Shown here piece by piece: positions 1 to 7,607 of a DNA stretch of 53,642 bases. The position numbers were made by a program, and so were the translations under genes. The notes under the pieces were generated by a model. The model worked only from the letters and a program-made list of their open reading frames with translations. It was not told where the DNA came from and ran no database searches. Every line of letters starts with the position of its first letter. Within the stretch, counting starts at the first letter, position 1. This DNA comes from a virus: positions 1-53,642 of the IMG/VR virus record IMGVR_UViG_3300020400_000008, one strand, 5' to 3'.

Positions 1-42
1 TGCTGCCTTGAGCGGATTACTATCAAGCACGAATATGTTCAT
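1..42 (-). CDS. Partial gene, N-terminus only
   Basis: Only the first 14 codons lie in the window; they read MNIFVLDSNPLKAA, running off the left edge. The ATG overlaps the stop of the upstream gene (39-350), the same coupling used by the whole operon, so the start is well placed. From memory, the MNIFVLD-x-x-P-x-x-AA opening resembles a family of about 150-200 residue phage and virus proteins of unclear function; 14 residues are too few to assign it. Confidence 0.55.
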   Translation of the reverse strand, partial: MNIFVLDSNPLKAA

Positions 43-350
43 TCAATCACCCCTAATGATTTTCTCCACATCTCTCTCCATTCCTCGACAGGCTCTTTCT
101 CGTCAATCATTTCAAAAAGATAGTTGAGAAATTCCTTCTTGCCCCACGTCTTATTCTTTCCCGTGAGTCTTGACTCGTAGTGCTCAATATGATGCTCTTG
201 TTCCCGCGACAGGCTGTTGAAATGCTTGAGGACCTCTGATTTCCTACCGTTCTTCATGACGTCATGGAACGTGAAGAGCAACCACTTGTAGTGGTCCCTC
301 TCATTCTTGATGTGCTCTACAATCTCATATGGAGTTGCTATGTATCCCAT
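39..350 (-). CDS. Hypothetical protein, 103 aa
   Basis: Not recognised. It is a charged, probably all-helical protein rich in Glu, Lys, His and Trp, with no Cys and no membrane segment. Its ATG (348-350) overlaps the stop of the SANT/Myb-like gene, and its stop overlaps the next ATG, so it is the second gene of the unit driven by the promoter at 701-722. Co-expression with a DNA-binding protein is all the context offers. Confidence 0.8.
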   Translation of the reverse strand: MGYIATPYEIVEHIKNERDHYKWLLFTFHDVMKNGRKSEVLKHFNSLSREQEHHIEHYESRLTGKNKTWGKKEFLNYLFEMIDEKEPVEEWREMWRKSLGVIE

Positions 351-682
351 TATTCCAACACCTTCCTGAGTCTGCCCAGCAGTACCTCCATCTTGTCGAT
401 GGTGTCCTGTATGACGAGCCGCTGCTTCCTCTCCTTGGCCAACGTGCGCTTGTGGCTCTGGAAGAACTCCAGCACTGATTTATAGTCATCTTGTTGGGTG
501 TTTCTACCCCGCCTCTTGAGCGTGTTGAACCGCTGCCCACATGAGCCCTCGGTCCTACCTAGCCTCTTTGCGATCCTCCGCCTCTGGACATGGTCTCCAC
601 GCTTTACCTCACCCCACAGTGACAGGAGTTGCTCGTCCTCTGCATTCGTCCATTTCTTGTTCTTTCTCTTTGCTTTGCTCAT
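350..682 (-). CDS. SANT/Myb-like DNA-binding protein
   Basis: 110 residues. After a very basic start (MSKAKRKNKK) comes W-T-x-A-E-D-E-Q-L-L-x-L-W, then R-R-I-A-K-R-L-G-R-T-E-G-S-C-x-x-R, the usual spacing of a SANT/Myb helix-turn-helix (residues about 12-60), as in phage and transposon DNA-binding proteins. The second half is a basic coiled helix. The ATG at 680-682 is chosen because it lies at the same distance from the promoter box as in the other units; an in-frame GTG at 691 would sit too close. A role as a transcription or genome-binding factor is inferred. Confidence 0.75.
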   Translation of the reverse strand: MSKAKRKNKKWTNAEDEQLLSLWGEVKRGDHVQRRRIAKRLGRTEGSCGQRFNTLKRRGRNTQQDDYKSVLEFFQSHKRTLAKERKQRLVIQDTIDKMEVLLGRLRKVLE

Positions 683-700
683 TCTTCTCACTCTTCCTTC

Positions 701-722
701 TTTGCTCCTTTAAGTATGAATT
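701..722 (-). promoter_or_regulatory. Conserved early promoter box 1
   Basis: Minus-strand AATTCATACTTAAAGGAGCA followed by AA, with the ATACTTAAAG core ending 26 nt upstream of the ATG at 682. It is one of seven near-identical boxes, each just upstream of the first gene of a minus-strand unit. The core could be an archaeal TATA box (leaderless or very short leader) or a phage-type minus-10 element. Confidence 0.85.
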
Positions 723-1308
723 ACAACATGAACACGTCGTCTCCCGAGTATGGCGGCTCGATACCATCCAACTCCGAAACGTCCAAGCCCATCTGCTTGG
801 CCATGAGTTCAACCTGCTTCTCATGATCGTAGATGGGGACCTCTGACCTCTTCGCCAGTTCGATCGCCTTGTCCTGATCGATCATCCCCTGCTTGGTCAT
901 CTGCATGACGACCATCACAGCCTCGGTCGAGATGCCCTCGCCGTACACCATGCTCATCGGTCCCTTGACCGTGATCAACGGCTTGGCCCTGTCAGCGTTC
1001 ACCGCTATCTCCAGCCCCGCTAGGATGCTGGGGTGTACTCCTGTCTCAGAAGAAATGTCCTGAATGAGCATCTGCCAGCCCACGATGTCGAGCGGCTCCT
1101 CGTTGATCATCATCAGGCTCTGGTTTATCCAAGCCGCATGCTGTGACATGCTGTCCTGTACGATTGACTGGAGCGTGTCCAGCGTGTCCATGCGGGAGAG
1201 CATGTAGGTCCAAGTCCTGTCGGGTATCCTCATGCCGTCGACCTGCTTGGCGACGGTGCCGAGATACTCCAGTGCGTACTCGATGGTGCTGTCAATTACC
1301 TTGCTCAT
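721..1308 (-). CDS. Hypothetical protein, 195 aa
   Basis: Not recognised. It is acidic and Met-rich, apparently helical, with no Cys cluster or membrane segment. I place the start at the ATG 1306-1308 (MSKVIDST), which overlaps the stop of the following small gene; the longer open frame upstream has GC-skewed, low-complexity shadow sequence. It is the last gene of the DUF932 operon, and its stop abuts promoter box 1 of the next unit. Confidence 0.8.
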   Translation of the reverse strand: MSKVIDSTIEYALEYLGTVAKQVDGMRIPDRTWTYMLSRMDTLDTLQSIVQDSMSQHAAWINQSLMMINEEPLDIVGWQMLIQDISSETGVHPSILAGLEIAVNADRAKPLITVKGPMSMVYGEGISTEAVMVVMQMTKQGMIDQDKAIELAKRSEVPIYDHEKQVELMAKQMGLDVSELDGIEPPYSGDDVFML

Positions 1309-1505
1309 TCTTCCTCGCCCCTGTAGTGCATGAAGTTCGACATGTAATTCTCGTTGACTCTGATCGTCCTGTCGTCCCACGCGAGCGTGTAGATGCTGAT
1401 GGTCTTCTTCCCATCGACCTTCATCCTCTCTTCGTCCACGATGACATACATCTCACCGGTGTACACGTTTGCCACGGTGTCTGTTATCATCCACTTTCGT
1501 ATCAT
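1305..1505 (-). CDS. Small hypothetical protein, 66 aa
   Basis: Not recognised. It reads MIRKWMITDTVANVYTGEMY and onward, a beta-rich pattern with alternating hydrophobic residues and no Cys. The ATG at 1503-1505 shares a base with the stop of the 58-residue gene upstream (TAATG), and its stop overlaps the next ATG, so the three are translationally coupled. Confidence 0.75.
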   Translation of the reverse strand: MIRKWMITDTVANVYTGEMYVIVDEERMKVDGKKTISIYTLAWDDRTIRVNENYMSNFMHYRGEEE

Positions 1506-1681
1506 TACTCTTCCTCCTCTTCTATCTCTGCATTTTCCATGTCCCTCTCGGTTCCAAAGGCCTCGATGAACCACAGGTAGTACCCCACGTCCTGCAGTCG
1601 GTCCAGTGCCTCTCTCCCCTCGTAGGCCAGTGCCCCGGCCATCTTGCTAAGTTGGTGCATCAATTTCTCTTCTGTATTCAT
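1505..1681 (-). CDS. Small hypothetical protein, 58 aa
   Basis: An open frame that fills the gap between its neighbours: MNTEEKLMHQLSKMAGALAY followed by a helical middle and a Glu-only C-terminus (EIEEEEE). The ATG at 1679-1681 overlaps the stop of the zinc-pair gene and its TAA overlaps the next ATG. Perfect nesting in the operon is the main evidence that it is a gene; the function is unknown. Confidence 0.7.
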   Translation of the reverse strand: MNTEEKLMHQLSKMAGALAYEGREALDRLQDVGYYLWFIEAFGTERDMENAEIEEEEE

Positions 1682-1968
1682 TCCTCATTCACCTCATCAT
1701 TACTCTCAGGTAGTAGTACTGGTGCTTGGTCGGCACCAAATTGGTACGACCACTCCACGCCACAGTCCTTGCACCTGAGATTCAACTCGTGGACGTGGGT
1801 GAAGGTGCCGTCCCTCCCGGCCCACTCCCAGTCGTGCCAGTCTCGTGTGGAGCACTTCTCCATCGTCTTCAGTTGGTTGTACTCCTGCTCGAGGGTAGTC
1901 GCCTCGTTCGTCAGTTCGTACATCTTCATCTCCAGTTCCGCTATCTTCTCGTTCACGTTGTATGTCAT
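1678..1968 (-). CDS. Small protein with coiled coil and CxxC
   Basis: 96 residues from the ATG 1966-1968 (MTYNVNEKIAELEMKMYELT). Residues about 8-45 form a heptad-like coiled coil; the C-terminal half has Cys, an HDWEW stretch, two further His and C-K-D-C-G-V-E-W, which may form a zinc-ribbon-like site. The function is unknown. Start and stop both overlap neighbours. Confidence 0.75.
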   Translation of the reverse strand: MTYNVNEKIAELEMKMYELTNEATTLEQEYNQLKTMEKCSTRDWHDWEWAGRDGTFTHVHELNLRCKDCGVEWSYQFGADQAPVLLPESNDEVNEE

Positions 1969-2597
1969 GCAACCACCTCGCCCTTGTGCTCCCTGCCCTC
2001 GGAGTATATCTTGTAGCACATCTCCCTCAAGCCCGCTGCCACTGCGAAGACGCTTGGCCAGTCATCAAAGCCGGGGACTTCGTTCCTGCAATATGTCTGG
2101 GGGTCATCGATCGAACCCCACATCTCCACTGTGATGGACTCGTGCACCCACTCGCCCTCCTTCACTCTCTCCAGATCGTCATACGCGTTGTCCATGTCAT
2201 ACTCAGCATAACTCATCTCGTCGTGGGCATCTTCCACATCGTCCTCATCTGCATCCTCGTCCTTGTCCAACTTCTTCCAGATGTCCTCCTTGTCACAATA
2301 GGTACTCAAGGCGGCATCGTACTTCTCCTCCGCCTCCTTCACCTTCTCCTCATCGACATGATTCCACTCGACGTCAAAGCACACCTCGCGGGGGAGTAAC
2401 TCGTGGTCCCCATACCAGACACCACCTGACAGATGGAACCCATCGACCTCATGCGACCAATCGAAGTCACCACTGTCAGGCGATCCCATCTTCACCTTCA
2501 TGTCACGAACAGTGAACCTGTGCTCCCATTCGCCATCTACCTTGTACGTTCTCAGTTCCTCGCTCCAGTGTCTTCCTTCGTATCTCTCTTCGCTCAT
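1965..2597 (-). CDS. Acidic hypothetical protein, 210 aa
   Basis: Not recognised. It is strongly acidic (Asp/Glu-rich in the middle, including a long D/E run around residue 115) with many Trp and Tyr; the first 80 residues look beta-rich and the rest helical. Extreme acidity is typical of DNA-mimic or host-takeover proteins of phages, but that is only a possibility here. It is coupled by a 4-nt overlap to both neighbours. Confidence 0.8.
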   Translation of the reverse strand: MSEERYEGRHWSEELRTYKVDGEWEHRFTVRDMKVKMGSPDSGDFDWSHEVDGFHLSGGVWYGDHELLPREVCFDVEWNHVDEEKVKEAEEKYDAALSTYCDKEDIWKKLDKDEDADEDDVEDAHDEMSYAEYDMDNAYDDLERVKEGEWVHESITVEMWGSIDDPQTYCRNEVPGFDDWPSVFAVAAGLREMCYKIYSEGREHKGEVVA

Positions 2598-2776
2598 TCT
2601 ATCACTTCTCCTGTATATTCATCAGTGTTGTATTCCTGCTCCCATACTGGGTCGCTTATGCTGTGCTCCTGCAGCCGCTCGAGCCTCATGGTGTTCATCT
2701 TCTGAAGGGTGTCGACGAGGCGTTGCAGCCTGCCGACCTCCTTCTTCGCCTTGGCGAAGGCTATGTGTACGCTCAT
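2594..2776 (-). CDS. Small coiled-coil protein, 60 aa
   Basis: Starts at the ATG 2774-2776 (MSVHIAFAKAKKEVGRLQRL), which overlaps the stop of the DUF932 gene. The centre is a continuous amphipathic helix with Leu/Met heptads and the end is acidic. The function is unknown. Confidence 0.75.
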   Translation of the reverse strand: MSVHIAFAKAKKEVGRLQRLVDTLQKMNTMRLERLQEHSISDPVWEQEYNTDEYTGEVIE

Positions 2777-3783
2777 TGCATCACCACGCTCATGGCCTTG
2801 TTCCATGCGACCTGCTTCTTCTTGGCGAGGGCGCCGAACAGAGCCGACTCCTGCCTCTTCTCGCTGACCTTGCCGTCAGCCAGTTTGGTGAAGTCGTAGT
2901 CGATGGCCTCGGTGATCGTGTTGTACGCCTGCCAGACCGTGCCGGTCATGAGACCGACGTTGTTGGTGTCGTTGTACAACCGCTCCACCACGTTGTCCAG
3001 TAGGTTGCGGCCACGTGTCTTGAGGTTGCCATCCTCGTCCTTCTCGATACCTAGGACGTCGATGAAGTAGGTCTCCATCTCGCCCATGGTCATCTGTGTG
3101 CTGAGCATGCCGTTCGCCATCTCGCCCCACTGCACGAAGTCGGTGTTGACCATGCCGAGTGCGTCCCTCGCTAGGTCGACCTTGTCCATCATGTTCCTCG
3201 TGTGGCGGATGTTGTATCCCTGCCCGCGCCCTTGGTTGAGGGCCCAAGTGAGTGTGTTCTGGCACACCACCCTGATTGGTGTCTGTAGTATCTTGACGGC
3301 ACCGCTGCCGTCGTGCGTGTTGCTGATGAGGATGAACTGGTCCACCACATCCTTGCCACCGATGAGGATGCTCTTTGGCATACGTGCCAGCAGCCACACC
3401 GTCGCACCGTTGCGGAGCGCACCGCACACCTCGATCTTCGCCTCGTCCGTCTGTGTCAGGTCGTCGACGAATGCGAAGGCATCATCGTTCTGTAGAGCAG
3501 TCCACACCCGTCCCACGCTCTTGCCACCACGGCTGAGTGGGATGAGTCCGCCTTCCTCGTCTCTCCTGAACACGCCGAAGGTGTCAGGCACACGTACTGG
3601 GTTGCCGTCCTCCTCGATCGCCCACAGTGGAAGTTTCTCCACCTTCCAGTCCAGATGCGCCATCTCCAGCGCCTCTGCTGAGGTCATCAGGCCCTTCGCC
3701 TGTTGACCCAATCCGTGCCACGGGGTGTTGCCCGTCCACGCTGTCATCATCTGTCCGCTTGTTGTTTGTGCAATTCCATGCAT
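2773..3783 (-). CDS. DUF932 / phage-plasmid-like protein
   Basis: 336 residues from the ATG 3781-3783; an ATG 9 nt upstream (3792) is also open, but the inner one keeps the spacing to the promoter seen in other units. The N-terminal W-T-G-N-T-P-W-H-G-L-G-Q, the W-x-A-L-Q-N-D-D-A-F-A-F-V-D block, and the V-V-C-Q-N-T-L-T-W-A-L followed by I-R-H-T are signature features of the DUF932 family (the 'phage/plasmid primase-like' TIGR03299 group), common in phages, plasmids and archaeal viruses; its biochemical role is unknown. It leads an operon of seven genes, so it is probably early and abundant. Confidence 0.9.
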   Translation of the reverse strand: MHGIAQTTSGQMMTAWTGNTPWHGLGQQAKGLMTSAEALEMAHLDWKVEKLPLWAIEEDGNPVRVPDTFGVFRRDEEGGLIPLSRGGKSVGRVWTALQNDDAFAFVDDLTQTDEAKIEVCGALRNGATVWLLARMPKSILIGGKDVVDQFILISNTHDGSGAVKILQTPIRVVCQNTLTWALNQGRGQGYNIRHTRNMMDKVDLARDALGMVNTDFVQWGEMANGMLSTQMTMGEMETYFIDVLGIEKDEDGNLKTRGRNLLDNVVERLYNDTNNVGLMTGTVWQAYNTITEAIDYDFTKLADGKVSEKRQESALFGALAKKKQVAWNKAMSVVMQ

Positions 3784-3800
3784 TTTTCTCATTCCTCCTC

Positions 3801-3823
3801 TTTACTCCTTTAAGTATGAATTA
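3801..3823 (-). promoter_or_regulatory. Conserved early promoter box 2
   Basis: Minus-strand copy of the box with ATACTTAAAGGAGTAAA. It differs from the consensus only by T for C after GGAG. The core ends 25 nt upstream of the DUF932 ATG at 3783, and an AGGAGGA tract lies between box and start. Confidence 0.85.
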
Positions 3824-3837
3824 CTTTCATCACCGTT

Positions 3838-4233
3838 TTATTTTGTAGGGAGCGGTGCTTCCCCCACTAGCATGCTCTGTTGTGCGAAGTCGAGCAGGCT
3901 CTTCGCCTGCGGGCTCTCCATGTCCAGACCCAAGGCCATCCCACTCGGGAGCAACTCACCGTAGTCGTTTGCATCCACGTCACCGTGTATGATGATCCAA
4001 GGATGCTCCTCCGCTTGGTACAAGTCCACGCACACGTAGTACTTGCTCGTGCTGGCTGCGCTCTGGTGCGTCGGCTCCTGCTTGACCAACCACTCGGTCA
4101 CCTCGTCGGGCGCACGTAGTTCCAGTGCCACCCCGTACTCCCTGTTGATGCTCACAGGACCGATCCCCTGTATGTGCAATCGCCCTGCTTTCATTCCGTT
4201 CGTTCTCACTTGTATTCTATTCAATCTTCTCAT
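3838..4233 (-). CDS. Hypothetical protein, 131 aa
   Basis: Not recognised. It starts at ATG 4231-4233 (MRRLNRIQV), overlapping the end of the phosphatase gene by 17 nt; ATG at codon 14 (MKAGRLHI) is an alternative that still overlaps. The fold looks mixed alpha/beta, with YVCVDLYQ and PWIIIHGDVDAND segments. It is the last gene of the unit and may act with the phosphatase. Confidence 0.75.
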   Translation of the reverse strand: MRRLNRIQVRTNGMKAGRLHIQGIGPVSINREYGVALELRAPDEVTEWLVKQEPTHQSAASTSKYYVCVDLYQAEEHPWIIIHGDVDANDYGELLPSGMALGLDMESPQAKSLLDFAQQSMLVGEAPLPTK

Positions 4234-5098
4234 CTCCTTTGTTGACGTACTCACTCACGTCGATCATCTCGTCTTGGCACTTGTCGCACCCCACGCCCTC
4301 CTGATTGGGCTCGTGGTGGAATCCCATGTTGTCGCATGAGAGGCACTCGTAGACGTGCTCGCCCTGATGTGAGATTGTCTTTGTGGGGGTGAAGTTGTTG
4401 GGCCACTCCCACCCTAGATTGAAGGGGACATAGTTGCCATACGCCGATCTGCTCACCGGCGGGAACAGGTCCTCGCCCAGTGGTATCTGACAGACGTCCG
4501 CGATGTACTGCTGCTGTGATGCTGCCTCGACCTCGTGCTCGCACATCCTCGACCTGATGAACCGGATCAACTGAGCCGAGTCGGTCCACGTGTGCTCCTC
4601 CTTCGGTATGAGGAGGTGGGCGAGGATGGCCAACTGCACACCCGTCCTGCCGTGGCCACCGACGCACTGGCAGGACACGGTCTTGATGTCCTGCGTCTTG
4701 ATGTCGTAAGCCAAGTCCAACCAGAACTCCCGCTTGAGAGTACGTGGTATGGAGTAGTCGGGCCAGTCGATCGGGATGATGACCGGCGGCTTGGGCGCGT
4801 ACTTGGATATGGCCCAGCCATCGGGGAACGAGAACACGTCCCGCTTCACCACGTCACTTGGGCCCAGCGCCAAGTCAGGCAGTGGGTCCATCCTGTACCA
4901 ACAGCCGTTGCGGCTGGAGCCACCACCGTAGACGTCGACGCCACCGGTGGAGAACACGAGTATGTTGCCAGTGTGACAATCTACCTTGCTCTTCCACACG
5001 CTCTTCACCTCATCCAGTTGCTTCTTCGCTTCCTTCGTTCTTTCCTTGAGATTCTTAGTATGTCGTATCTGCATCTTCTTCTTCTTTCTCTTGCCCAT
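4217..5098 (-). CDS. Tyrosine/dual-specificity phosphatase with zinc ribbon
   Basis: 293 residues from the ATG 5096-5098, with GGAG 8 nt upstream. A lysine-rich tail (residues 1-40) is followed by a Cys-based phosphatase core: P-I-D-W-P-D (110-114) fits the WPD loop with the general acid Asp, and C-V-G-G-H-G-R-T-G (C145 to R151) is a complete C(x)5R phosphate-binding loop. The residue before the nucleophile is Gln instead of the usual His. The C-terminus has CLSC and CDKC pairs about 20 residues apart, a zinc ribbon not typical of the family. It probably dephosphorylates proteins or nucleic acid ends in the host; the substrate is unknown. Confidence 0.8.
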   Translation of the reverse strand: MGKRKKKKMQIRHTKNLKERTKEAKKQLDEVKSVWKSKVDCHTGNILVFSTGGVDVYGGGSSRNGCWYRMDPLPDLALGPSDVVKRDVFSFPDGWAISKYAPKPPVIIPIDWPDYSIPRTLKREFWLDLAYDIKTQDIKTVSCQCVGGHGRTGVQLAILAHLLIPKEEHTWTDSAQLIRFIRSRMCEHEVEAASQQQYIADVCQIPLGEDLFPPVSRSAYGNYVPFNLGWEWPNNFTPTKTISHQGEHVYECLSCDNMGFHHEPNQEGVGCDKCQDEMIDVSEYVNKGDEKIE

Positions 5099-5118
5099 GT
5101 TCACCACTCCTGTTCCAC

Positions 5119-7521
5119 CTAATCATCAGCGTCATCGAGGTGACCCTGCTCCTTCGCTAAATCGTGAGATTTGATCTTCAGTTTCTTCACCAGCCATGTG
5201 AATGACCCCAATACATGTCCCAATTTTTGTCTCTCGACATCGGTCATTGTCGATGAGTTGATCCGAGCAACGTACTTGTTGACCTTCTTGTCCAAGATGT
5301 GGCAACACCAATCGTAGATCGGCTTGGCGCTGTACTTGCCGTGCCAAGGATGCTTGCCCTTGTAGTACATACGGGCTATCTGGCCATCCTTGTTGATCTG
5401 ATCTTGTATTTCCAAGAACGAAGTACTGGGGGTTTGCTTTACCTCACCATCGAGGATGAACACAGCCATCTTCTCGGTGTCCACAGGGGTGGTATTGGGG
5501 TAATCGTCGTTCAAGTCGATGGTGGCATCTGCCGCAGTGGTGATCGTGCCCTTCACCTCGACCTCCTCTTGGAAATGCTGTTTGCACGACGAGCAGTGTG
5601 GCATGCCGCATGGGACGTACTCCGACTTCTTCGGGTACCTCATAGGATTGATACCAACGCTTGGGTGGACCATCACGTGTGAATCGACCACAGCCCTCAG
5701 TGAGGGCCAGATGAAGTTGGGTTGACTGTGGAACAGGTAGGAGGTTTCATTGGAGTTCAACTCCATCCCCTCGAATATTGGATGCTGCCTCTGGTGGCTG
5801 TGTTTGTTCTTCTTCAGCCACTTGTGCAACATGCCGTACTTCAAGTCGGCCTCGGACTTGTAGGTCGCTGTCACCAGTGGCTCATCCTCGATGATGTGCT
5901 TGGCGATGGCGTACACCTTGACCATGTCGTTCATGCGAGTGTCGGGGAACCCCGCTGTCGCATAGTCGAAGGCTGTCTTCTGTAGGAACTTGTTGAACAG
6001 GTGACCGGTGTTGTGGACGCAGTTCTCCAACGAGTTGATTGACGCCAGCACCTGCTCGTAGTCACCACCATCGAGGAAATCGGCGAGGGCACGTGCGGCA
6101 TCACGCCCATGCTTTGCACCATCGGCCCACTTAGGACCACCGTAAGACGATTCCCAGTTGGTCCTGAACTGCAACCTCATCCAATCAAGGAGGTTGGCCA
6201 CCTGCCTGAAGTCCTCGATGAATATCTTCTGGACACCAGCGTAGTAGTGTCTCCTGACCTTGGTGATCGTGTTTGGGTTGCAGGTGGTGGTGACCTCCTT
6301 CATGATGCCGTCACCGAGGACGGCATGTAGGAAGACCGGAATGTCAGGTGTGTGGGTCTTGTTATGATCCATAGAGTGCCTCATCTCACCCACTGATATG
6401 GCGAAAACCGCCTTGACGATCCAGCCAGCGAAGACTCCAGCGAGGTAGGCGACGACCTTGGGGTCGGACATGGGCATGCTCGCCCACTGGTGGAAGAACG
6501 TGGCGAGCCAGCCGAACTGCTTCTGCCAGTGTTGGTTGGCGTACTGCACACCAGCACGGAACTCACTCACGTACTGGGACGGGTCATATGGATTGGCGAT
6601 GAAAGTATTGTCGGGGTCATTGACGACCCAGCCACTAGCAGGCTCCACCCAAGAGTCACCGACCTCGACGTGACCGATCACGTACGGGATGTGGTGGGCT
6701 CGGCAGTGCGCACAGATGTGCGAGAGGAGTGAGCCGTTAGGTTCGCTGACAACGAAGCCGTCGGGGACGTTGTCCTTGGTGATGAACTCCTCGAGCCAAG
6801 CAACCTGCTCCAGACCAGTTGCCTCGAACACTTCACCGACTTCAACCCTGCCGTCCGGTATGATGCCATTGATGTCGACTCCCTCCGGTGGTGGTGCTAT
6901 ACGGACGTGGTTCTCAGCGCCCCTGATCTGTGTAAGGTACGTGCTGAAAGAATTCTCCTCCGCCTCAAGATGGTCACTCATCTTCCACTTACTCCATGAG
7001 ACGAACTCGATCTCGTGCATTTCAGGATCGAAGTTGAGTCCCTCCAAGTTGTAGAACAGTGATCGGTGACCCATCTTCAATGGCAGCGTGATGCTCAGGC
7101 CATGACCGGCGGTGGTGCCATCGTGACCCTGACCGATCACCGCGTACTTGCCCGGTGCCATGACCGCACTGTAGTCAGCGTCGATGAACGGCTGGAGTAT
7201 GAGGCAGCCCTCCGGGTCCAACTCGAGCATCGAGTTCCTGAGCCTCGCCCAGTCCATCAGGAAGTCGTCGGACCTGATCATCTTCGACTCGAGGACGCCA
7301 TGCCTCGGGGTCAGTGGGGCGGTACGCAGGAAAGCGAACTCCCTGTCGTTCCTCATGAACCACTCCCGTATGTGCTTGGGCTCGTCATCGAGCAGCAGCA
7401 CCATCGTGTGGCGTGGTACCTCGTAGGACCTGTTGAAATCTTCCTCGTAGCGCAGCAGGGCCGCTGCCTTCTGACTCCTGATCCTGTCTATCCTGTCTCT
7501 GTTATGTTGCCTCTCTATCAT
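5119..7521 (-). CDS. Large protein with PEP-utiliser swivelling domain
   Basis: About 800 residues (ATG 7519-7521; a GTG lies one codon upstream). Residues about 255-300 match the phosphohistidine swivelling domain of PEP synthase, PPDK and rifampin phosphotransferase: G-F-V-V-S-E-P-N-G-S-L-L-S-H, then R-A-H-H-I-P-Y-V-I-G and a V-G-D-S-W-V-E-P-A-S-G-W-V end, with His of SH as the likely phospho-carrier. Residues about 100-145 (L-I-L-Q-P-F-I-D, G-K-Y-A-V-I-G-Q-G) could be part of an ATP-grasp partner domain, as in those enzymes, but this is weaker. The remaining 500 residues are unrecognised and include a C-x4-C-x2-C group. A phosphotransferase acting on a small molecule or nucleic acid is the inference. 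Confidence 0.7.
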   Translation of the reverse strand: MIERQHNRDRIDRIRSQKAAALLRYEEDFNRSYEVPRHTMVLLLDDEPKHIREWFMRNDREFAFLRTAPLTPRHGVLESKMIRSDDFLMDWARLRNSMLELDPEGCLILQPFIDADYSAVMAPGKYAVIGQGHDGTTAGHGLSITLPLKMGHRSLFYNLEGLNFDPEMHEIEFVSWSKWKMSDHLEAEENSFSTYLTQIRGAENHVRIAPPPEGVDINGIIPDGRVEVGEVFEATGLEQVAWLEEFITKDNVPDGFVVSEPNGSLLSHICAHCRAHHIPYVIGHVEVGDSWVEPASGWVVNDPDNTFIANPYDPSQYVSEFRAGVQYANQHWQKQFGWLATFFHQWASMPMSDPKVVAYLAGVFAGWIVKAVFAISVGEMRHSMDHNKTHTPDIPVFLHAVLGDGIMKEVTTTCNPNTITKVRRHYYAGVQKIFIEDFRQVANLLDWMRLQFRTNWESSYGGPKWADGAKHGRDAARALADFLDGGDYEQVLASINSLENCVHNTGHLFNKFLQKTAFDYATAGFPDTRMNDMVKVYAIAKHIIEDEPLVTATYKSEADLKYGMLHKWLKKNKHSHQRQHPIFEGMELNSNETSYLFHSQPNFIWPSLRAVVDSHVMVHPSVGINPMRYPKKSEYVPCGMPHCSSCKQHFQEEVEVKGTITTAADATIDLNDDYPNTTPVDTEKMAVFILDGEVKQTPSTSFLEIQDQINKDGQIARMYYKGKHPWHGKYSAKPIYDWCCHILDKKVNKYVARINSSTMTDVERQKLGHVLGSFTWLVKKLKIKSHDLAKEQGHLDDADD

Positions 7522-7533
7522 CACTATCTCTCC

Positions 7534-7555
7534 TTTGCTCCTTTAAGTATGAATT
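7534..7555 (-). promoter_or_regulatory. Conserved early promoter box 3
   Basis: Minus-strand AATTCATACTTAAAGGAGCA plus AA. The core ends 20 nt from the ATG at 7521, the shortest spacing of the seven, and AAGGAGA lies 8 nt before the start. It drives the swivel-domain, phosphatase and 131-residue genes. Confidence 0.85.
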
Positions 7556-7607
7556 GACTCTGTATTGCTCTCACTGCTATCACTCCGGCGACTATGACTC
7601 TTCTCCC

